A stretch of 64,000 nucleotides of DNA from Epiperipatus broadwayi. Its lineage: Eukaryota > Onychophora > Udeonychophora > Euonychophora > Peripatidae. Shown one piece after another: positions 22,025 through 38,423 of this stretch. The notes beneath the pieces were generated by a model. The model saw nothing but the letters and a program-made list of their open reading frames with translations, made no database searches and was not told the origin of the DNA. Every line of letters begins with the position of its first letter. The first letter of the stretch is position 1. A program made the translations under genes and the position numbers. The stretch spans positions 30,346-94,345 of the forward strand of contig JAQFVV010013320.1 in NCBI GenBank assembly GCA_028023455.1, given 5' to 3'.

Positions 22025-25000
22025 TATAATAATGTCATAAATATGTGGTAGCATTTCATAATCTGAAAATTATATGTGTAGTAACAGATAGGTTATAATT
22101 CGATGTACTATTATAATAATCATTTTATGACCATAAAATAATGTAAAATGTGATTACTTAAATAAATTCCAAGAAAATATTAGAATTCTTAAAATAATAC
22201 TTTATTTATTTCTGTGCAAAATGTTATGTTTGATTTAATCATTTTGTATGTATCATGCATTTTTACGGAAAAGAAAATAGTCTGAACACACAAATTTTGA
22301 AAAACAAATTTAAAAAGTTTTATTATAACACTAAAATAAAATAACAATTTTATTTACAATATTTACACTTGACATCGAAAATTTGCACTGTTATAATTTT
22401 TTTATTAATTATAGTTATTAAAAATAATAGAGAATCTATTTAAGTATTGACTCTGACTTAAAATAATAATAATAAAACAGTACAATTTTATTTATCTCTT
22501 TGTGATCAATTTTTATGATGAAATTACATTTCTTTATACTTATTTTAACATATCATATTTTTAAATATTATTTAACTATGCTTCCTTTTAAAATATCCAT
22601 TGAAACATAGTACAAAAAACACAAAATATAATAATATTGAGTATGGATCTTTTTACTAAAACAATTTTCATTTTGCAATGTTGAAAAATACTATATAAAA
22701 TATCTACTGTTAATCTATTACTAAACTATGTGGACATTGTTGTTTACTACACTATGATTATTAAATGCAATATATCCTATTTAACATTATTATAATACTG
22801 AATAGCTGCAATCATTGATGTATTCCCTATTATTTAAATAAATATGAAATTGTACCTATGCTTATTTTATATCGTTTTGTTTTATAACATTATATATTAA
22901 AAACATGCAATACTCATAAAAAATAACATAAAATATTTAAAAGTTATTTAACATTTCAAAAAGCAACTATGCTTTATTTATTTTATTCCTGAAATTTATT
23001 TTATTTTCAAAAAATAAATTTAAAACATATTTTATGATACTTTTTCATTTTGAGTCCGTTGGATTTTCAACTCCAATTTGCACAATCTCTACTCCTTCTT
23101 ACAAATAAATGAACTTATCTTATTCAGACAATAGCATATCTTAAACTCTAAATTATTTATTATTTCTTTACTAAATATTCAATATTGTTCAATGTAGTTA
23201 CTTTGGAAATCGAGATAGCAAATAGATGTGTAAGCATAGGAAAGAAAAACTAGAGTCTAACTCATAATACATATTGGATAAAAATACCATGGCACAGTGT
23301 ATCTATAAAAAATAGATGCATGACCTATTCAGTCTAATGACCTCCACTACTAACAATGATGTCAAAGCTATTCCTTCAGCTTTATTAAAACGTCACTACT
23401 TAAAGAAAATAGACACTGCCAACAAATAAATATACATCTACAGGGCATTGTTAACTATACTGTATACTTAATAAGATTACAAAAAAATGCTACTCATATT
23501 ACCCTAATACATTCTACATTGATATCATCTCTTTGGTTTCAAGTTCTTCAGCTTACTCCCAAAGTCACTATCTTATCAACATTTCCTAATAGATTTATCA
23601 AATCTTGCACCGACAAATAATTAACTCACATATTCAAAATAATAAACAAAATTCAATTGTAATTAGAATGATCTCTCTAATCTACAAGAAAAGTCTGCTT
23701 TACTTTTCTATCCCATATTCTTAAACACATACAAACTAGTCATATAAATACTTTGAATATCCAATAATATTAAAGTTTTTTAAAAGAATCATATAACTAT
23801 TCATCATCATGTTGTGTTATATTATTAATATAAAAATTAAAGCATGCATATTCCCAGAAATAAATCCTAATCTTATAATTTAAATGTGTTGTACAAATGC
23901 ATTTAAATACAACTAACATTCATACTTCCATACATTATAATTCATTGGTAATCTGCAAAAATAAAACAAAAAAATACATCATAAAATATATCAATATTCA
24001 CAATTATTACCTAAGTGATATCAACTTCTCATCACTTATGACATCTTCATGTCCATTAATTAAATAAAACATTGCATACATAAAATACATCCATACTTTT
24101 ACACTTAAAATGTTAACTTATTTAAATTATCAAATTATTTTACTATAAGATTATAGTATCATTAGTACTAAATTAATGTTCATGTTCTTACTCTTCTATT
24201 TAAAATAATATTACACTTTAAAAATTAATAAGTAAGTCAAAACCATAATTATGTATATCTTCAGTTGATGAATGTATTTTCTAAAGTTCAAATGTTTTTA
24301 TTTTTCTGCAAAAGTTTTTTTTTTTTTAAATATTCACCTAAGAGCTTTTAAAACTCCCACTATTGATAAGTTTCTCTTGCTTAACAATAAACAAAACTTC
24401 CCTGAAACTTGGCACATGTGTTGTAAACTCCTTCCTGTGTGATGAACAAAATTTAAAAAAATGAATAATAAAAAATAATAATACAACATCTGAATCTGGG
24501 AAAATTAATAAAAATAATTATTGATCAGTTCTGGAAAAGTTTATAGAATAATAGTTTGTGGTTTCTATTATCCAGAAGAATGATTATTAAAATAATAATA
24601 AAATCATAAGATTGAAAAATAATAATTTGAAGCTACTATTCTAGAGGATCCTACATAGGCATGGTGATGCATCATGTCCCAGTAACTTAATTACTGGTAA
24701 TCTGGATAAAACTTTTTGCGCAATTTTTTAATATTTTTATATTCATAAGTTCAATAATTTCTGGTTTATAATCCATTTTATAGGTTTACTCTTCAGGATA
24801 ATTTACTATTTATTATCCAATTAAAGCTGTTTCCATTTTTGTTTAAATTATCAGTTTTTAAATAATATTTACGAATTTGTATAACCTTATATAATTTAGG
24901 TTTCATTACATAAGCTTTTAAAATATCCATTTAAATAGCATTTCTGATAGTTTTCTTTTAAATATTTCCAATTTTTTCCTTCAAGAAGGATAAAACATTT

Positions 25001-26525
25001 GTCTTTATAGCATTATGATTCCATAAAACTATTATAAAACTTGTCTTATTACTTGTTGGTCTTAAACACGACTGTCTCCCTATTATAAAAAAAAATGCAT
25101 GGTTCACGTTTAATCTGCAAGTAGCTTTTCTGTTAAGCTTTCTGTACAATGTCCAAAATAATACTCTGTTTACTGGAATAGTTCTCTTGGTCAATATTAT
25201 TAATATTGCATCAACAATTATTATACCTGTTTTTAAATGTTTCATTAAACACATTTTACTTATTGGCATATCCATATTCTTTTTACTGCAAAGTTATATC
25301 AAGTTTTGATGAATAATCCTGGTAAAAGGGAACTTTAAATTAGCAATGCATATTTTTAATAAAGTTATTAAAATATATTTATATGCTCTCTTTGCAAATA
25401 CTTTAAAATAAATATCCTATTAGTTTGCAAATATATTATACGAGAGCACTAAAAATTGACTAAAATAAAACTTTTAAAAATTACTATCACATCGATCACC
25501 ACTGACACACACCAAAATCAACTGTACACAGTATTTATACCCTACAAAATACTTCATCCTACTGGTGGATGTTTACTTTTCATTTGATACCGAATTTGCA
25601 TATTACTACAGTCTGATACAATTAATTTTAAAAAATAAAATATGACTCATTATAATTTTAAAAATATTATTTAAAATATTAATTTCAAATTCAATTATTA
25701 TACTTTACTACAATTAATTAAATAATTAAAATGACTTCTAAAAACAATATTTAATAAATTTATCTCACCTTTAATATTTAATTTATCTATTTTATTTTAA
25801 AACAAAATATTTAACTTTTTATTAACTGTATTCATCTTATAATACTATTTAAAACATTTTATAATGACTGCTTTAATATTTTTCCTTATGATAGGCAAAC
25901 AAATATATTCAATTTTATAATGCAATTTTTAAAAATATTTTGAACTTTGTTAATACAAATACTAGCAATCATGTGTTCATAACTATATTATACAGATCAT
26001 ATGATGGATAGCTGAGACAGATTGTATCAAATTTTCTGTCTGAAAATAAATAATAAATTGCAAAACTATAATATTAAATAAAATAATATAATAATATAAA
26101 ATTTGGAATAATAATTTGGAAAATATAGAATTAAATATAACTTTTACTACCATAAAGCTTACTTTTAGAATATGTGATATTAATTAAAATTATTAAATAT
26201 AATTTATAATTTTAAATATAGCATTTATTTAACTATAAGTTTTAAACTATTAAAATTTAACTTTTAAACATACTTTAAGCATTTATAGCTGTGTTATTTA
26301 TTATGGCCAGCTTTTCCAACCATATGCAATTAATATTTTAGCTTTACTTAACTGTTTTTAAGTTATCTATCATAATTTTAAACATTACATATTTTTATTT
26401 AGCTTTAAATTGTAATTTCAAAATATTATCAATACAATATAACTATTACACAAAGAGAACATATCCTAAATTTAAAATTTTTAGTAATTTACTGTAATGA
26501 GCTGATTCTAACCTATAGAAAAGGG
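22025..26525. other. 4.5 kb of old AT-rich sequence, no recognised gene
   Basis: Dominated by A/T homopolymers and short repeats. One open frame of 105 codons on the minus strand (25275-24958) ends in a stretch rich in Phe, Ile and Asn that I cannot place. It may be a TE relic. Nothing else is supported. Confidence 0.4.
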
Positions 26526-26526
26526 C

Positions 26527-27790
<1,264 letters not shown>

Positions 27791-27799
27791 ATTATATAT

Positions 27800-28849
27800 G
27801 TATATGTATGTATTGCAATTGTAAATAAAGATGTTATACTAATTTGTAATAATGAATCAGGACTGAACCAAATAATCTAAATCTAACTTAATATGTTGTA
27901 CCAATGTTCATTCAGTCATAAACAGTTGATGACACAAATCATAGCTTAACTTTTCAAAAACATTAAATAAATATAATAAGTAAATCAAATGCCACATAAA
28001 TAATGTTCATTATGATACTATTGTATGTGAACATTAATATTTATAATATATCTCAAGGTTTGTAAGCCAATAAGTAAATAACTATTCATTAAAACTTTAT
28101 GTGTGTGGCTAGCACAATATCTCAAGTAATAAATAATGTCTTAAATATTATTCTCAAAGATTTAACAACATTAAGACACATATATGTTTTGTATAAATAA
28201 AGTTTCTTAGGATTTGGCTGAACACTAATGAATAATTTTGTGATTATATACAGTTCATGTCTCATAGCATATAAATATAGCTGTGAAACGAGTGAAGATT
28301 AGTTCTTAAAAGATATTTAAAATAAATAATATTTACTTAACTACTTTACATCAATTGTAATAAGTATTGAGTAATTGTCATTAAAATTATGTCACCACAT
28401 TATGATTCCAAGTGAAGATAATGATAAATAAAATGCCAATCATTATTTAAAAACAATATTTAAATGAATTTATTAACAAAAATATGAATGCATAAATAAA
28501 AAAATATTTAAGTATTGGTACAGATACAAAGATTGATTATGGACATTAAAGCTACCAGTGATGTTTTTTTAATTATACAGTTTCAGGGGCCATAGTTATT
28601 CTGCAATCCTAACAAATATGATTTATATGTTAATATGAGAAAATATCAATAAATAAATATATTATAAATTTCATTCACATAAATAACACAAAACTGCAAC
28701 AATAAAATTTAAATAAAAAATAAATTCAATAATATAATGACAATAAATTTTAAATAAATAAAAAATAAATTACAGGCATTTTAAAAAAAAAATAAAGTGA
28801 CTAATATGGGTTCATGTCAGTGGACTGAACCTAATCGCCTGAAAAATGA
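27800..28849. other. AT-rich spacer, nothing recognised
   Basis: No coding, RNA or repeat signature found. Confidence 0.4.
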
Positions 28850-29345
28850 CAATAGATTTATTTTTTTCTTTGTGTTTGCATTACCACATTAATTTCAATA
28901 AATAACATCATACATGTTGTCATACATTTCTCCAATGCTTCTTGTTGTGCCATTTAGGTAGATCTCATTGTTTTTTCAATGTTTTGCATTTGCAAACCTG
29001 TATGTAGATCCAGGAAGTTATATTGATGGTTGGCTTTAAGATGTTCAGAACCAGAATGGTGAAAATCAAGTTTTATATGCCTTCCAGCAATCCAAATAAA
29101 TTGTAGTTGTATCAGTCATCTTTCTTTAATAGCATGCATAAGAATAGTAGCTGGTTTTCCTGGGACAATTACAGTCAAGCACTTGTGAGTCTCTCTATAC
29201 AAGCCACTGAATAACTACTGCTGTGAATGTATTCTCTCCCTTTGGTTTTTCTACTTGCTTAGAAGGATTTCATTAGTTTCTATTTTGTTATTACCTTTGA
29301 TATTACATGATGGTCTAGATAAAGCTATAGGGGCAATCGTCTTGG
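28850..29345 (-). pseudogene. Merlin (ISXO2/IS1595-like) DDE transposase relic
   Basis: No long frame survives, but translating the minus strand across frames gives an ordered series of ISXO2-type motifs. Near 29280-29255 is IETNEILLSK, at the place of the family's xEIDExxxxxRK, so the first catalytic Asp has become Asn. Near 29215-29150 is GLYRETHKCLTVIVPGK, at the place of GGxxRETxxCFxVxVPDR. Near 29116-29071 is TTTIYLDCWKAYK, at the place of the second catalytic Asp with its conserved CW-AY. Near 29010-28970 are NFLDLHTG and QMQNIEKTMRS, at the place of NFVDPxTGxHTQxIExxW, which carries the third acidic residue. Two in-frame stops and about two shifts show it is dead. Merlin is a cut-and-paste DNA transposon of animals. 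No terminal inverted repeats were found. Confidence 0.7.
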
Positions 29346-31485
29346 AGGTAGTTGTTCCAATCCAAAACTGTTTTGTTGCATAAGTATAATTGTCATTTGC
29401 TTTATTGTACACTCATTAACTTTTCATATCAACAATTAATAAATCTGACTATAAATGACATTCTCAATCCCGGTAAACACGTCCCTTTCAGAAAAGACAT
29501 TTGTTTATAACAAGATTTGAGGTTGCATTGCCATTGTGTATCTGATTAAAATAAAGTCTCATATCAAAAACCATTACTATATATTTTTTGAGGGGGTATT
29601 AACCATATATTTGTAAATATTGAATTGACTGATCTAATAGTGAAAGATTCTAAATTATAATCATTTTTATGAAATTCTAAATGTAAAATCATAACCAATC
29701 TTACAAACATGTTAGTGTTTGTATGTGATATGTTGTATAAAAAAATAACCTAATCACATGTTGTGAATGGAATTTATAAAATAATTATTTCGGTTTTTTA
29801 ATGTTAAATGGAATTTATAAAGATTTATTAATGTTTTAATATTAAAAAGTAAAACATATTTATTATGCTTATGGGAAAAATATGCTTCTGAAAATGTATA
29901 ATTAAAAAGACATGTCTTCCAATCCTAGTGTCCACAATCAATCTTGATGTCTGGACTAATACTTAAGTATCAAATAAAATAAACATAAATAAATAAATAT
30001 ATTTGATTGCATTCTCCAAAATAAATGGGTTTATTTATAAGTCCTTTTATAAATAGTACATAATTGAAATGATGTGAAAATTTATGTGTTGCTAAAACAT
30101 ATATAAATTTATTAAAATGACTAGCAATTATATAGAATATGAATAAATCATTACTATTGTAAATTATAATAGAATAAGAGATTTCACTGTGTTTTATAGA
30201 TCTTCACATATATTGAAGCATGCTATCTAAATGGTATCTACGTATATTTATCTTTTTTTTGTTTAGGTATAATATTTATTTCTCCTTAAACAAACATAAT
30301 GTTAACTTGATCCACATTTCATATAACATTTTCCTAAATAACAATTCTATGTTTAATTTTTAGCAGAATATTTATTATCTTGCCATTACTGTCATATGAG
30401 TATAAAAGAAATAAAATATAAGATCTATAAAACAAGAACATGTCATAATCAATAAAAAATTTAATAATATTACTCTAATAATTATGATAATAAGAGTAAT
30501 AACAATAACACATAAAAACATCTTATATCAATTAATTAATTAAACCATACTAGCTGGTCTTTGTGCTGGTAAAAATATTGAGAAATATTAACACAAGCAA
30601 TGCGATTAAAATATTTCATAAACAATAAGAAAAAACAATAAATTATTAAATAACTACTATTCATTAATGTTTATGAACAATATAAAACCATTTTATCTAT
30701 GTGCACATTTATTGCATACTCCATTATCAGAATTCGTTTTACAAATAAACTCATTATTTTTATTCTTCCAAAATTTCACTTTATAATATACAATTAGTTC
30801 ACTACAGCTATTTTTCCAAAATTATTTGATAGGTTTAATATCTTTTTCACTGATTTTGATCCACATATGGTACAATGTTTCATTTTAAATGGCCAATAAT
30901 AAGATTTTTATCAACATTTTACATCAATTCTTAGAGTAATTATGTCATATGTTTACAAGGCAATTAGATTTTTGCTTGTTTATCCTCTTATATGTGAGGG
31001 ATGTTATTTCTTTTGCAAAAACACAATCATTAAATTAAGTCAGAAATTCACAGGTGTTTTTAACTAAATATTCAAGTAAACTGTAGACAAAAGTCAAAAC
31101 CCATTCTATAAGATGTACTAATTTTAATAATCTTAAACTATTTTAAGGACTTAAACATATTTGACTGTATTTTTATAATTTCCACATTAAAATGAAAAAT
31201 TTATACAATTTAAAAGTTTCTTGCTGTTATAAGGTAAGACATTAATCTTTATGCAATTATTAAATTACATCTAATGATGGTGATCACAAAGTCTCATCTC
31301 CACTTCTGAGAGTGAATGCTTAATGGATACTCTAGTCAAACATATTAAGCATCAAGTAGCCTCAATGTTGAATTTGAATATTTATAGCTTACAAAGGTTT
31401 ATAAGACACACTTCCCAAGAATGGAACCATGAATTTTTTTGAGTACATCCTTTTCTATTGTATATCATGTGATTGAAAAGTAATA
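29346..31485. other. AT-rich spacer, nothing recognised
   Basis: No gene, RNA or clear repeat found. Part may be the outer sequence of the Merlin copy, but its ends are not visible. Confidence 0.4.
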
Positions 31486-31632
31486 TAGATTTAAAATCTT
31501 TTTTTCTATATGTCATAGCATCAGCCAGGAGGCGAACCTGCAACAACTGTTTGCTACCAACTGCTTGCTTACAAGATCCTGCACTGACCTCTTGGCTAAC
31601 AATGGTTGACTAGATTTAAACTCTTTTTTTCT
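31486..31632 (-). mobile_element. tRNA-derived SINE-like insertion with 22-bp target duplication
   Basis: Flanked by 22-base direct repeats at 31486-31507 and 31611-31632 that differ at one position. The 103-base body starts, on the minus strand, exactly at the duplication border with GTCAACCATTG. It has a box A-like TTAGCCAAGAGGTCAGTGC and a box B-like GGTTCGCCTCC about 45 bases further on. A four-pair T-stem (CAGG/CCTG) encloses a seven-base loop. The spacing and the GGCCGAG-like D region resemble class II tRNAs (Leu/Ser). About 12 bases follow the tRNA-like part before the second duplication, which begins A-rich. This fits retrotransposition of a tRNA or tRNA-headed SINE by a LINE. It is not a working tRNA gene: the stems are imperfect. 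Confidence 0.65.
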
Positions 31633-32498
<866 letters not shown>

Positions 32499-32504
32499 AA
32501 TATT

Positions 32505-35500
32505 TAAAAAAATAATAATTGATGTAACTGGTATAAAAATTTCTCTTTCTTCTTTTGGTGATTTGATTGGCTTGATTTGCACTTTGAACAGATTACTCTC
32601 TTACCTTCAAAATAATTTATTAGAGAGAATGGGTAATATTTTGCCTTACTTGTTGTCTATATTATTTTAATAAATTTAAATTGCTTCTTTCCATATACTA
32701 ATTCATATCAAAATGTTTAACTTTATAAAAATTTTGACAACACATTAAATGTGGTAAAATATTATTAAAAATAATAAAAATATTTTATTTGTTTAAAATG
32801 GTCTTAAAAATTATTTCCATTGAATTAAAAAAAAACCATTCGTTCAACTAAATTTAATTATTAAAAATAAATACAGTAATTACGTATGCGTTTCAAAAAA
32901 AAAAGAAAGGAGCGTGAATTTAAAAGAAGATCGTCTGATAGTGTTGCTTTTGGAGGGAAAAAAAAAAGAAAATGGTAAAAGGCAAATGGTGTAAATATGA
33001 TAAGCTTATTTTAAAATAGTTAACAAGTAAATGGATTACCACAAAGTTTTCTATAAACGTAAAAATAACATAGTGGTATTTAATAATAAGATGAATTGCT
33101 AAATTTAAAAGTCTGTTCAAGTCGGCTAGCCAGGTGGATCAAATTGCTAATAATAATTTTCCAATATTACATTTGAAATATGTCGGAGCTTTCCAGTTTA
33201 AAAGCAGAATTAATTGTAAGATTTTGGTATGTTTTAAAATATTTATTATTGTACAATTTGGAAAAATTAAATAAGTATTTTAATTACAGAAGTTTTATAA
33301 ATATGAAAATTTGCTTTTTAAAAAAGAAGAAGTTTAAATTAAAGTAAAATGTTAAAGTTATTAACATAGTTTAATATTTCCATTTATAATTTTAATAAAA
33401 AAATATAGTATTGATTGATATTTAACTTTACAATGCCAGTAATATATTTGCTAGTTAATTTGTTTACCATTTGGATAATAAAAACAGTCTTCAAATAATT
33501 AATGAAAGCTATTTTCTAATTTTATTGTCAGTTTGGAATGATTAAATTAATTGCTATAATTAGTATTCCTAGATTTAAGTGTGGATAAATAAATATCAGC
33601 ATGGATGTGATAAACTTGGAACAGTTTTAATAGAGAAATGTAGAAATTAATAACTTATGAAAAAACATTTTCATTTAAACTCTGCGTGTCATGTTTTGGA
33701 ATTGTTTCATGTTTATGGAGCCATGTAAAATCGTTAATCTAATAGTGCTTATAATAACTAATACAAATGGATAAAAATTACATGTATGGAATTCAACTAT
33801 AATTGTAGCTATTACTTCGTATATTTATTGTTCAACACATCGTATATGGATTTCACGGATCATATTTGTAGTTATAAAATGCTATACAATTTAATTTGTG
33901 ATACACACACCTGCTAGAATTCATGTATTGAACTATAAAATGCTATACATTTAATTTATATCACACACACACCTGTTAGATTTTATGTATTTGATGAATA
34001 ATGCATTACTTTAATTTTATCGTTATATGAACTTGCATGTGAAGTTCATAAGTTATATTTTATTAAGTTTAAATTAATAGGGGTTGAATAAAATACTTAT
34101 TCAAGAGAATAGCGCTTCTGAAAAAGCTTGAAAAGTACTAAATGAATTTATGAGATGTATCAATTTTTCATGAGGTATTTTGTGAGTCTTTCCAGATTTC
34201 TATTCCTATACTAATATTACTTATATTATATTACATATGTTTTATTTTAAGCAAGATAAGTTAGTACATTAGTTGTCCTGATTAGTGTAACATTTTATTA
34301 TGCAAGAACCCACATTTGCTAAAATGTTAGTGTTTTCTGAATGGTCAGAATAACTGAGGAGGATGATTTTGCACTTTAATGTGAAGTAAATAGTAATGTT
34401 GTTTTATAATGTTAAAAGGAATTAATCTGTGCCGGTAGTTAATCCACAGATTACTTAATTGCCATTTTTTTGTATTTCACACTCATTCCTGTGCTGGTGG
34501 TTAATCCGCGGAATTGTGTAATTATACTTATTACTTTATGATGGTGTATAAATCCACAAAGCGTTTAGTGTTATTTAATTCCTATGTGTAGATGAATGCA
34601 TCCACAGGAATATGGTTTTACTTCATAGATATAAGTTGGGCAAAGTATTTTAGTTATTCTTCTAAATCATCTTCTTCCATTTGTAAGTATAATTTATAAG
34701 TTAGATCATTAAATTGTAGCAGGACATTCTATTCAAGTTACCTCATAATAATTAACTGTTGGTTGATTATTATTTACCTGAATGTAAGTTTAAATTTTCA
34801 CTTTATTTAATGATTGCATTATAGCTAAATCCTACAGATATATTATTTATTATATTATTATAAGTTTACGGTATAGATTTATTGAATCTGGAAATGACAT
34901 TAGATGTTTCATGAGTTGATGTTGAATTTAGTATAATTTCCTCAATACATTCATTATATCAAATTGAAATATAAGGTATGATTAGGTTTTTAAAAACCGT
35001 ACCTATGATATGTTATTGAAGAAAGTCGATGGAATTATAATTTATTTATTTTATTTGTTTATTTATGTCTTTAATTATAACATTAGAATTAATTACTTAT
35101 TATTCATAAATTTGTAAATAAACGTTGATTTATAATTAAACTTACTGTGCCGTTGCTATTTGTCATTCGTAAAATCAGAAATCATAAACCTTGGATAGAG
35201 CATACATTGAAGTACATACTATCGTCAACATGATATAAGAGTTTAGTGATATTTTGAGAAAACATTTGGATGCTTTTCGTCTTTGGTAGTTTATGATGTG
35301 TAAGGTACAATAAAATCCCATTTACCTTTTCCATCATTTTAGCTTTGCGTAGTTGATTCTAGTATACAATATAAAGTGATTATTAAACCTGTAAACAGAT
35401 TTACCAGATAATGACATGATTGAATATATTTACTTAACGTTTTTAAATTGTCATTTGTCAGTATAATAAGAGTCTCAGTGATATAGTAAACTATAAAAAA

Positions 35501-36006
35501 AGAACCCAAGTATTTATGTTTATTTATTGCAAAGCTTTACCTGGACTAGCATTTGTATTAAAAATCATATAGATGGTTTAAAATTTCATAATCTTATGTA
35601 GTTCCACAAATTATGCCATCTTGTACATGGTCGGCCATTGGGTCTCATACAATGAAAATCGCAAATTAAGGTTTGAAAGATAATAACATTACATACTTAT
35701 AATTTGTTTAATGTATTTTATCATACTACTATGATAGGTCTTCACGGTACACCCTGGCTGCGATCAAATTAAATCATAAAAAGTTTATGTTATATCATTA
35801 GTTTGGTCTGTGGTAAGTTGCTCCAGATGTTAGTTGTAATCTTTGGTGCATAATATAGTAGGCATGATATGCTTTTGGTTACAGCTCTTAATAGCTGACA
35901 ATGTGCAGCGGAAATTGATCGGTGATCGAGGTTACAATTCTTAGCGCACTTTATGTTTTGGTGATGTTATGTAGTTGGGACAACAATCGTACGGTTACAA
36001 TATATA
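32505..36006. repeat. 3.1-kb dispersed repeat, copy 2 (LTR-like, about 3.5 kb)
   Basis: Aligns with 7630-10757 up to about 35640, then continues about 365 bp further to CGGTTACA, where an (AT)n tract starts. With (TA)n at its left edge and GGTTACA before (AT)n at its right, it looks like a solo LTR whose left terminal bases were lost or absorbed into the microsatellite. The doubled tggttaatcc motif is kept (34436 and 34498). No coding capacity. Confidence 0.7.
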
Positions 36007-36039
36007 TATATATTAATGGGATTAATTATTTACAATTTT

Positions 36040-36960
36040 TTTTTTTAATTTTTCAATGAAATTTGTCATTATATGAACTCCATTTATCAATTTCCTTAAA
36101 CGTCTGTGTTTTTATTGTTAATCCTTCAGTTCAATCTCTATGATTTCCAGATAACCAATATTTTTATATGTTTTTTTAACAGGTATCCATTAATTTTTTA
36201 TTTCTGTATTAGTTTTCCGCTTATTTTTTTTGATGAATTCTTCATTTATTTTTCCATCTTCAGTATCATGTTTAATCTTTAGTAATTAAATGTGCATTTG
36301 TTCTATTACTACTATCTTCACTTGTAAATTTAAAATGCCCATATTTTGTACAATTCTTATATCATTAAATCTTTTTTCTGAACTATTCCCTACATCTATT
36401 CATAACATCTACTTTTTTTTGTCTTGAGCATTGTTATCTTTTTTATTCTATTCATATTTTATGAACACTTTCTTCTATTCTTTTATCCTTCTCTTTGGTA
36501 TAATCTTCCACAACTTGGTTTATATTCTTGATAGCTTCTTGAATGCTATAGTTCATTTTTAGTATCCATTACTTTTTTAAAGTAATTTCATACATTTTAT
36601 TCAACATTTTTTGATTGGCATCTTGTATTTTATTTACAAATATGTATTCTCTTTACTGAATACAATTTTTCATTTTTTTCAAATCATTCTTTTTTTATTA
36701 TTATTATAATCTCCTTGTTGTACTCTATTTTAATGTCTGAAGCATTTTATCTTATTGCTTTTTTTTTTCATTATACTTTTCTTGTTGCTTTGCTCTCTGT
36801 TCAATGTCTTCCATTTTCTTTAGCCACAGCTTCTTTTTGTTCTCTTTTTTTCTTTAAGCATTTTCCTAATCACTTTTTATTCTTTCCTTTTTTCATTGTT
36901 GATCCACTTGTTTAAATATTTTTTCTACTCATTTCCAAGTAGTCTTAAATATTTGGAATA
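36040..36960 (-). pseudogene. Decayed Lys/Glu-rich coiled-coil frame
   Basis: The minus strand reads as many short Lys/Glu/Gln-rich fragments separated by stops, for example EAIKNINQVVEDYTKEKDK (about 36540-36480) and a stretch with KEKKREQKEAVAKE (about 36860-36815). The composition resembles the coiled-coil protein of element A at 3533-4528, but I could not establish real homology by eye, and T-rich plus strands produce such translations easily. Treat it as a possible relic of a gag-like gene. Confidence 0.3.
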
Positions 36961-38400
36961 TTTGGGCAAACATCATATCATATATTGTCTGGATTTTTTC
37001 AGTTAATTGCTGGTCTTTTTCATGATTACATTTTTTATCATTTTTTTATAAGTTTGCCCTTGTCAGCATATTTGTTTATATTAGATAACTTTTAATCTAA
37101 AAATTAAACTACTTCTATTATTATTACTCCTAATTTGCCTTACTTTGAAGCTTACTGTATTAAAACCTGACTTTATTTGTTAACTCTAATTTATTCCTTT
37201 TGCTTTATTCTCCAATTTTATCTTACTCATGCATATGTCATGAATTTATGTATTCACCATAAATTTAATTATTATTTTATTTTAAGTGCATATAATACAT
37301 AAAATGAAGTTTTCTTCAACAATCTATTTACTCAAAGCATTTTTCCAGAGATCTGACCACTATCTGACAGCAAAAGATGAAGAGTGATTTGTCATTTTGG
37401 AATACAATGCCACAAAATCACCAGGATGACATCTAAATTAAGACACAATAAGCTACATAGAGACCAAAATAGAAATTATAATAAAAACATCAAAACTTTT
37501 GTTTTGTTTAATTATTTTGAGATTTAAAGGCTGTTGATCATAGCACAGGACTACATCAACTGTCCAAGATAAACAACTAGAAATATCCAAATTTGAATGT
37601 AGATTTAAATAATGTGAGATAGAACATTCAAACTAGTCATAAAACTTATCATCTTTAGTGAAAGTAGTTTGAAACAAATTCCAGCACTTAAAAATACAAT
37701 AGCGAAAAATTTATATTTTGCTTCTCTGATTAACTTTACATATGAAATAGTATTATGCATACATTCACATCATTTTTTGTATAATTTATAATCAAATATA
37801 AAATACCATCATCTATTTTATTTTCACACATTTCACAATAATACACTTTTAAAATTAATTCACAGTTTTCTTTTTCCTGTGTATTATATTTAAACATCCA
37901 GTTATGTGATATTTTTGTATACTGATCACCAGGATATGGTCACCAAATGGAAAATTATTTCCGTAAAATAAAGTCATCATCAATTAACTTTGAATTAGTA
38001 ATAATAAATGAATAAATAAGGAACATATAAATTTTCACTGAAATAATAATAAGTAATTATAACATTATTCATACATTACAAGCTGCATTACCAGCAATCA
38101 ACAGTCATCTCTTATGACTGGTTTTAAAGGAGATTGAATAGTGAATGCCAAACTTAGGGCATGATATGCAAAAATCCACTGCATGCATATCCATAATAAC
38201 TACTCTATTAATCAATAAAGATTTTGGGATTTTGATAAATGCTGACCATCAACATTGCTTAGTTTATAAGGTACCATGAATGTATAGATCGACTATGCAC
38301 TAAATTTTTCCTAAAATATAAAATATAGTGAATGGACTTTATAGGTAATGTTGATCTTTGTGCCAGACAGATAATTATATAGATGACCAAACACAAACAT
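36961..38400. other. AT-rich spacer, nothing recognised
   Basis: No coding or RNA signature found. It ends in an (AT)n tract at the left border of the next solo LTR. Confidence 0.4.
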
Positions 38401-38423
38401 CTTATATATATATATATATATAT

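Noticed and set aside
24958-25275. 105-codon frame as a real gene
   Set aside because: No recognisable motif and no start or promoter context. It is mentioned only as unplaced.
31517-31610. Functional tRNA gene
   Set aside because: Stems are imperfect, no clear anticodon arm forms, and the unit is flanked by a target-site duplication, so a retroinsertion explains it better.
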